Below are positions 60,252 through 64,000 of a DNA stretch of 64,000 nt, in pieces. Position 1 is the stretch's first letter; the number at the start of each line of letters is the position of its first letter. The position numbers were made by a program, and so were the translations under genes. The notes beneath the pieces were generated by a model. The model was not told where the DNA came from. It searched no databases and saw only the letters and a list, made by a program, of their open reading frames with translations. The stretch covers positions 272,001 to 336,000 of the forward strand of contig NZ_JAFIQW010000003.1 in assembly GCF_017355965.1 (NCBI RefSeq), in the 5' to 3' direction. Source of the DNA: Desertivibrio insolitus (GTDB lineage: Bacteria; Actinomycetota; Actinomycetes; Actinomycetales; Microbacteriaceae).

Positions 60252-60992
60252 ATGAACCGAGCGCGCCGCGGCCGCACCCGGATCTCCGTCGTCGGCGTGC
60301 TGGGGGAGCTGCTCATCACGGCGGGCGTCTTCGTGCTGCTCTTCCTCGGCTGGCAGCTGTGGTTCAACGACATCGTCGCGGGCGGCGAGCAGAGCGAGCG
60401 CGCACACACGTTGACGGAGGAGTGGCTCGCGGATGTCGCGCCCGTCGAGCCCGCCGCGGACTGGGGCGAGCCAGTGGTCGCGCCGGAGCCCACCGAGACC
60501 GCCACGACCTTCGCCACGCTCTACGTGCCGCGCTTCGGCGCGGACTACGCGAAGCCGATCGCGCAGGGCATCGGCACGCGGACGGTGCTGAACCCGATCG
60601 GCGTCGGCCACTACCCGGGCACGCAGATGCCGGGGGAGGTCGGCAACTTCGCGATCGCCGCGCACCGCACGACGTGGGGAGCGCCCTTCGCGGAGATCGC
60701 GTCCCTGCAGCTCGGCGACAGGATCTACGTCGCCACCGCCGACGGCATCTACACCTACGTCTACCGCGGTTCTGAGTACGTGCTGCCCACCGGCGTCGGC
60801 GTGATCGACCCGGTGCCGCAGCTCGAGGGTGTCGCCCCGAGCGACCGGCTGATCACCCTGACCAGCTGCAACCCGCGCTACTCAGCGGCGGAGCGCATCG
60901 TCGCGTACGGTGTGCTGGAGTCGTGGCAGCCGCTCGGCGCCGAACCGCCCGCCGAGATCGCCCACCTGCTGCCGGCCGTCGGAGGAGCCTGA
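60252..60992 (+). CDS. Class E sortase
   Basis: 246 residues. N-terminal membrane anchor (GELLITAGVFVLLFLGWQLW), then the sortase barrel with catalytic His in NFAIAAHRTTWG, Cys in LITLTSCNPRYSA and Arg in AERIVAYG. Class E housekeeping sortases of GC-rich Gram-positives join proteins bearing LAxTG-like signals to peptidoglycan. Its stop shares one base with the next start. Confidence 0.93.
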   Translation: MNRARRGRTRISVVGVLGELLITAGVFVLLFLGWQLWFNDIVAGGEQSERAHTLTEEWLADVAPVEPAADWGEPVVAPEPTETATTFATLYVPRFGADYAKPIAQGIGTRTVLNPIGVGHYPGTQMPGEVGNFAIAAHRTTWGAPFAEIASLQLGDRIYVATADGIYTYVYRGSEYVLPTGVGVIDPVPQLEGVAPSDRLITLTSCNPRYSAAERIVAYGVLESWQPLGAEPPAEIAHLLPAVGGA

Positions 60993-61150
60993 TGTACGCA
61001 GCCCTCTGGCGAGCCCTGCCCGGGCCGTGGGTCGTGCGTCTGCTGATCCTGCTCGTGCTGGCCGCGGCCGTGCTCTACGCCTGCGTGACATGGGTGTTCC
61101 CGTGGGTCGATACGCTCGTGAACACCCAGGAGGTGACGGTCGAACAATGA
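60992..61150 (+). CDS. Small single-pass membrane protein between sortase and pabA
   Basis: 52 residues, one membrane helix (WVVRLLILLVLAAAVLYACV). The ATG shares one base with the sortase stop and its own stop overlaps the pabA start (ATGA), so it is kept in frame-coupled order in this cluster. Homologous tiny proteins in this place are known in actinobacteria, function unknown. Confidence 0.82.
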   Translation: MYAALWRALPGPWVVRLLILLVLAAAVLYACVTWVFPWVDTLVNTQEVTVEQ

Positions 61151-61782
61151 AGGTCCTCGTCGTCGACAACTACGACAGCTTCGTCTACACCCTGAACGGC
61201 TACCTGCAGCAGTTGGGTGCGGAGACCGACGTCGTGCGCAACGACGCCTTCGAGGCGGATGCCGCGGGCGACCGCCTCGCCGACTACGACGCCGTGCTGC
61301 TCAGCCCCGGCCCCGGTACTCCGGCCGCCGCGGGTGTCTCGATTCCCGTCGTGCACGCGGCCCTCGAGTCCGGTCAGCCCCTGCTCGGGGTCTGCCTCGG
61401 CCACCAGGCGATCGCGGAGGCGCTCGGTGCGACCGTCACGCACGCCGAGGAGCTCATGCACGGCAAGACCTCCCTCGTCGAGCACGACGGCAGCGACTTC
61501 TACGAGGCGGTGCCCCAGCCGTTCCATGCGACGCGCTACCACTCACTCGCCGTCGTGGACGGCACGGTGCCCGAGGACCTCGTCGTCACGTCGCGCACCG
61601 TGGGCGGCGTCATCATGGGGCTGCGTCACAAGAGTGCGCCCGTCTTCGGTGTGCAGTTCCACCCCGAGTCGGTGCTCACCCAGGGCGGCTACCAGATGCT
61701 CGGCAACTGGCTGGCATCCGCCGGCCTCACCGACGCCCGCGAGGCGTCGCGCGAGCTGTCGCCGCTGGTCGCGCTGGACTGA
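61147..61782 (+). CDS. pabA: Glutamine amidotransferase, aminodeoxychorismate/anthranilate synthase component II
   Basis: 211 residues, class I amidotransferase: VVDNYDSFVYTLNGYLQQ at the start, catalytic Cys in LLGVCLGHQAIAEALG, and His-Glu in FGVQFHPESVLTQGG. Supplies ammonia to chorismate-using enzymes; the location next to sortase and pknB matches actinobacterial trpG/pabA genes. Folate or tryptophan role cannot be separated here. Confidence 0.92.
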   Translation: MKVLVVDNYDSFVYTLNGYLQQLGAETDVVRNDAFEADAAGDRLADYDAVLLSPGPGTPAAAGVSIPVVHAALESGQPLLGVCLGHQAIAEALGATVTHAEELMHGKTSLVEHDGSDFYEAVPQPFHATRYHSLAVVDGTVPEDLVVTSRTVGGVIMGLRHKSAPVFGVQFHPESVLTQGGYQMLGNWLASAGLTDAREASRELSPLVALD

Positions 61783-61843
61783 CGCCGCCCCTTCTCGACG
61801 GACTTCGCTACTCGACCGACGGGTGGAGGGCGCCGGGCGGGCG

Positions 61844-63553
61844 CTAGCGGTCGGCGCAGTAGGTGAGCGTGATCTCGCTGCGCTGCGGCTGCGGTCCGGG
61901 TTCGAGCGACTGGGCCGTGACGATGTTGCCCGCGCAGCTCCAGTCGGGGTCGAGGCGCGGCGAGAACTGCAGCGCCACGAGCGCGGCCTGCGCCGCTGCG
62001 AGATCCTGGTCGACGTAGTTGCCGAGCTCGACCTGTCCGTTGCTGACCTGCAGCCGCACGACGTCGCCCCGGGTGGTGACGTTGTTGCCGGCAGGAGTCG
62101 ACGTGATGACCGTGCCGGCGCCGACCGTCGGGGAGAAGGTCGGCTCGACCTCGTAGGCGAGACCCGCCGCGGTCAGGGCGTCGATCGCCTGCTGCTCACC
62201 GAGTCCAGCGACCGGCGGCACCGTGACGGGGTCGGACCCGAGGGACACATAGACGTTGACCGTCTGGCCCGTCTCGACGTTGACGCCGACACCGGGCTCG
62301 ACGCGCACGACCTGGTTCTGCTCGACGGTGTCGCTCGGCTCGGTGCGGCGCTCGGGCGAGAGTCCGAGCTGCTCGAGTTCGGCGGCGGCCTCGTCGTAGC
62401 TCTGCCCGACGACGTCCGGTACGGCGACGGAGTTCGGTGCGAACGCGAGGTTCGGCGCCTGCAGGTTGATGAGCCAGATGCCGAGCGCGCCGACCATGAC
62501 GATCGCGAACACGATGCCGAGCCAGATCCAGGCGGCGGGCGGGCGGGACTGCACCCGCCGCATCCGGTCGTCCGACTCGGCGCGGATCTGACGCACGGCG
62601 GCGTCGTCGCTGTTGAGCGCGGGGTTGACGCCGAACAGTGTCGACACCGTGTCGGTGCGCACCTTCTCGCGCTTGCGCGGCAGCTCGCCCGCGGCGGCGG
62701 CCTCGAGGTCCTGGCGGAACTCGCCGGCGGTCTGGAAGCGGTCGTCGCGGTCCTTCGCGAGCGCGTGCAGCACGACGGCGTCGTAGGCGGGGGAGATCCC
62801 CGAGCGGTGAGAGCTCGGCGGAGTCGGCGCCTCGCTGACGTGCTGATACGCGACGGCCACGGGGGTGTCGCCGCGGAACGGCGGGCGCCCCGCGAGCATC
62901 TCGTAGAGCACGACGCCCATCGAGTACAGGTCGGTGCGCACGTCGATGCTCTCGCCGCGCGCCTGCTCGGGGGAGAAGTACTGGGCGGTGCCGAGGATCG
63001 CGCTCGTCTGCGCGACGGTGGCGGCGGAGTCGGAGATGGCTCGGGCGATGCCGAAGTCCATGACCTTCACCTGGCCGGACTCGGTGACCATGATGTTGCC
63101 GGGCTTGATGTCGCGATGGATGACGCCGGCGCGGTGCGAGAACTCGAGCGCGGTCAGCACGCCCTTCGCGATCTCGGTCGCACGCTCGGGCGACAGTGCG
63201 CCGTCCTTGAGGATGTCCTTGAGCAGCCGGCCGTCGACGTACTCCATGACGATGAAGGGCTGCTGGCGCTCGTAGCCCTCGTCGTCGAGCACCGTGTCCT
63301 CGCCGGCGTCGTACACGCGCACGATTGTCGGGTGCGTCATCTTGGCCGCCGCCTGCGCCTCTTGCCGGAAGCGGGTGCGGAACGCGGGGTCGGTCGCGAG
63401 CTCCGGGCGCAGCAGCTTGACCGCGACGCGGCGACGCAGCCGGATGTCAGTGCCCTCGTGCACGTCCGACATGCCGCCCCGGCCGAGCAGACGGCCGACG
63501 CGGTAGCGTCCGGCGAGGGTGCGGACGTCCTCCGAAACGCTGTCGGTCGTCAC
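61844..63553 (-). CDS. pknB: Serine/threonine protein kinase with PASTA domains (PknB)
   Basis: 569 residues, GTG start. Kinase domain (about 10-275): glycine loop LLGRGGMSDVHEG, Lys in VAVKLL, HRDIKPGNIM, DFG and SPEQARGE. A juxtamembrane region, one membrane helix (about 345-365), then three to four PASTA repeats (VPDVVGQSYDEAAAELEQLG and so on) that bind peptidoglycan fragments or lipid II. Controls cell growth and division. Last gene of what is normally pstP-rodA-pbpA-pknA-pknB, reading leftward, convergent with pabA. Confidence 0.95.
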   Translation of the reverse strand: MTTDSVSEDVRTLAGRYRVGRLLGRGGMSDVHEGTDIRLRRRVAVKLLRPELATDPAFRTRFRQEAQAAAKMTHPTIVRVYDAGEDTVLDDEGYERQQPFIVMEYVDGRLLKDILKDGALSPERATEIAKGVLTALEFSHRAGVIHRDIKPGNIMVTESGQVKVMDFGIARAISDSAATVAQTSAILGTAQYFSPEQARGESIDVRTDLYSMGVVLYEMLAGRPPFRGDTPVAVAYQHVSEAPTPPSSHRSGISPAYDAVVLHALAKDRDDRFQTAGEFRQDLEAAAAGELPRKREKVRTDTVSTLFGVNPALNSDDAAVRQIRAESDDRMRRVQSRPPAAWIWLGIVFAIVMVGALGIWLINLQAPNLAFAPNSVAVPDVVGQSYDEAAAELEQLGLSPERRTEPSDTVEQNQVVRVEPGVGVNVETGQTVNVYVSLGSDPVTVPPVAGLGEQQAIDALTAAGLAYEVEPTFSPTVGAGTVITSTPAGNNVTTRGDVVRLQVSNGQVELGNYVDQDLAAAQAALVALQFSPRLDPDWSCAGNIVTAQSLEPGPQPQRSEITLTYCADR

Positions 63554-63634
63554 TGTGCCCTCCCCCCGGTCAGCTCCGGTGCGCGAGTCTAACTGCTCCC
63601 TCTGACTGTCAGGATCTCACCCGCCGACGACGCC

Positions 63635-64000
63635 CTAAGGCGCCGTCGACGGCGAGGGGGACGGGGTCGAGCTGGGCGCGGGCGCCGGCGCGGGCTCCTC
63701 GGCCGGCTGCACCGGCGCGGAGAGCGTCGGCGAGCCGCCCGTGGTCTGTCCGTCGGAGCAGGTCACGGTGTAGCTCGCGCTGAACTCGCTCGCCTCGTCG
63801 TCCATCTGAACCTCGGCCGAGGTCGTGCCGGCCGGGAACGGCGTGTTCGACCCGGTGAAGAAACCGCCCGAGATCGAGACGTTGTACTGCGAGACGCTCG
63901 CGCCGCCCGTGCACTGGTTGTACGCCGACCAGCTGAGCCGGTAGCTCTCGCCGGCCTGCGGGTTGCCGCTGTTCAGGGTCGGAGCCGACGACGGGGCCGG
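63635..64000 (-). CDS. C-terminal extracellular part of a protein encoded upstream of pknB (5' end outside window)
   Basis: 122 codons, including the stop, open to the window edge, ending in a Pro/Ala/Ser-rich tail (EPAPAPAPSSTPSPSPSTAP). Before the tail is a beta-rich domain of about 75 residues with two cysteines (QCTGG and TVTCSDGQ) like an Ig/fibronectin fold. By synteny the gene could be pknA (a second receptor kinase), but no kinase part is visible, so identity remains open. Confidence 0.6.
   Translation of the reverse strand, partial: PAPSSAPTLNSGNPQAGESYRLSWSAYNQCTGGASVSQYNVSISGGFFTGSNTPFPAGTTSAEVQMDDEASEFSASYTVTCSDGQTTGGSPTLSAPVQPAEEPAPAPAPSSTPSPSPSTAP

Overview
The window is a high-GC actinobacterial chromosome segment around the replication origin. 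Gene order (rpsF-ssb-rpsR-rplI-dnaB; pcnA-murJ-trxB-trxA; parB-parA-rsmG-jag-yidC-yidD-rnpA-rpmH | dnaA | oriC | dnaN-gnd-recF-dciA-gyrB-gyrA; then crgA, sortase, pabA and pknB) fits family Microbacteriaceae. So do the GC-rich codon use, the many GTG/TTG starts and the abundant GCATCCG/CGGATGC word. I cannot fix the genus by reading alone.

Layout. 1-3.4 kb is accessory: a GH2 glycosidase cut by the left edge, a divergent MFS efflux gene, and the 3' remnant of an SDR gene. 3.4-7.3 kb is the dnaB and S6-SSB-S18-L9 block. 7.4-8.5 kb is ino1. 8.6-15.6 kb holds CCA-adding enzyme, a DUF6049-like protein, MurJ and the thioredoxin system. 15.9-18.3 kb has malate dehydrogenase and an AlaA-like aminotransferase. 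18.35-19.93 kb is a coding desert carrying parS sites. 19.9-24.8 kb is the tightly overlapped parB-to-rpmH operon. 25.1-36.3 kb is dnaA, oriC, dnaN, gnd, recF, dciA-like, gyrB, gyrA and a DUF3566 gene, followed by tRNA-Ile and tRNA-Ala. 36.6-43.5 kb has a LigD-type polymerase domain, a dehalogenase-like HAD protein, an FMN reductase facing a flavin monooxygenase, a CoA-binding protein coupled to metY, and an AraC regulator. 43.6-57.1 kb is a catabolic island. 57.1-64 kb returns to core genes (Nudix, cyclophilin, rhomboid, crgA, sortase E, pabA, PASTA kinase).

The most system-like region is 43.6-57.1 kb: a secreted GH3 glucosidase, two overlapping GH78-type rhamnosidases, a lipoprotein-dependent sugar importer without its own ATPase, a LacI repressor, an atypical nucleoside-hydrolase-fold protein and an SDR. 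Four copies of a 12-bp operator TGAAnCGnTTCA sit at the three promoters, so I infer one LacI-controlled regulon for taking up and dismantling rhamnose-containing plant glycosides. The SDR remnant at 2.96-3.15 kb closely resembles the C-terminus of the SDR in this island.

Chromosome-maintenance signals are dense: six parS sites spread from 12.3 to 21.9 kb (one inside a coding sequence, one directly upstream of parA), DnaA boxes in oriC, upstream of dnaA, upstream of dnaB and between rhomboid and crgA, and a recurrent 9-mer TTACTCACA lying next to several of these boxes. All identifications are by eye from motifs and synteny; no database search was run.
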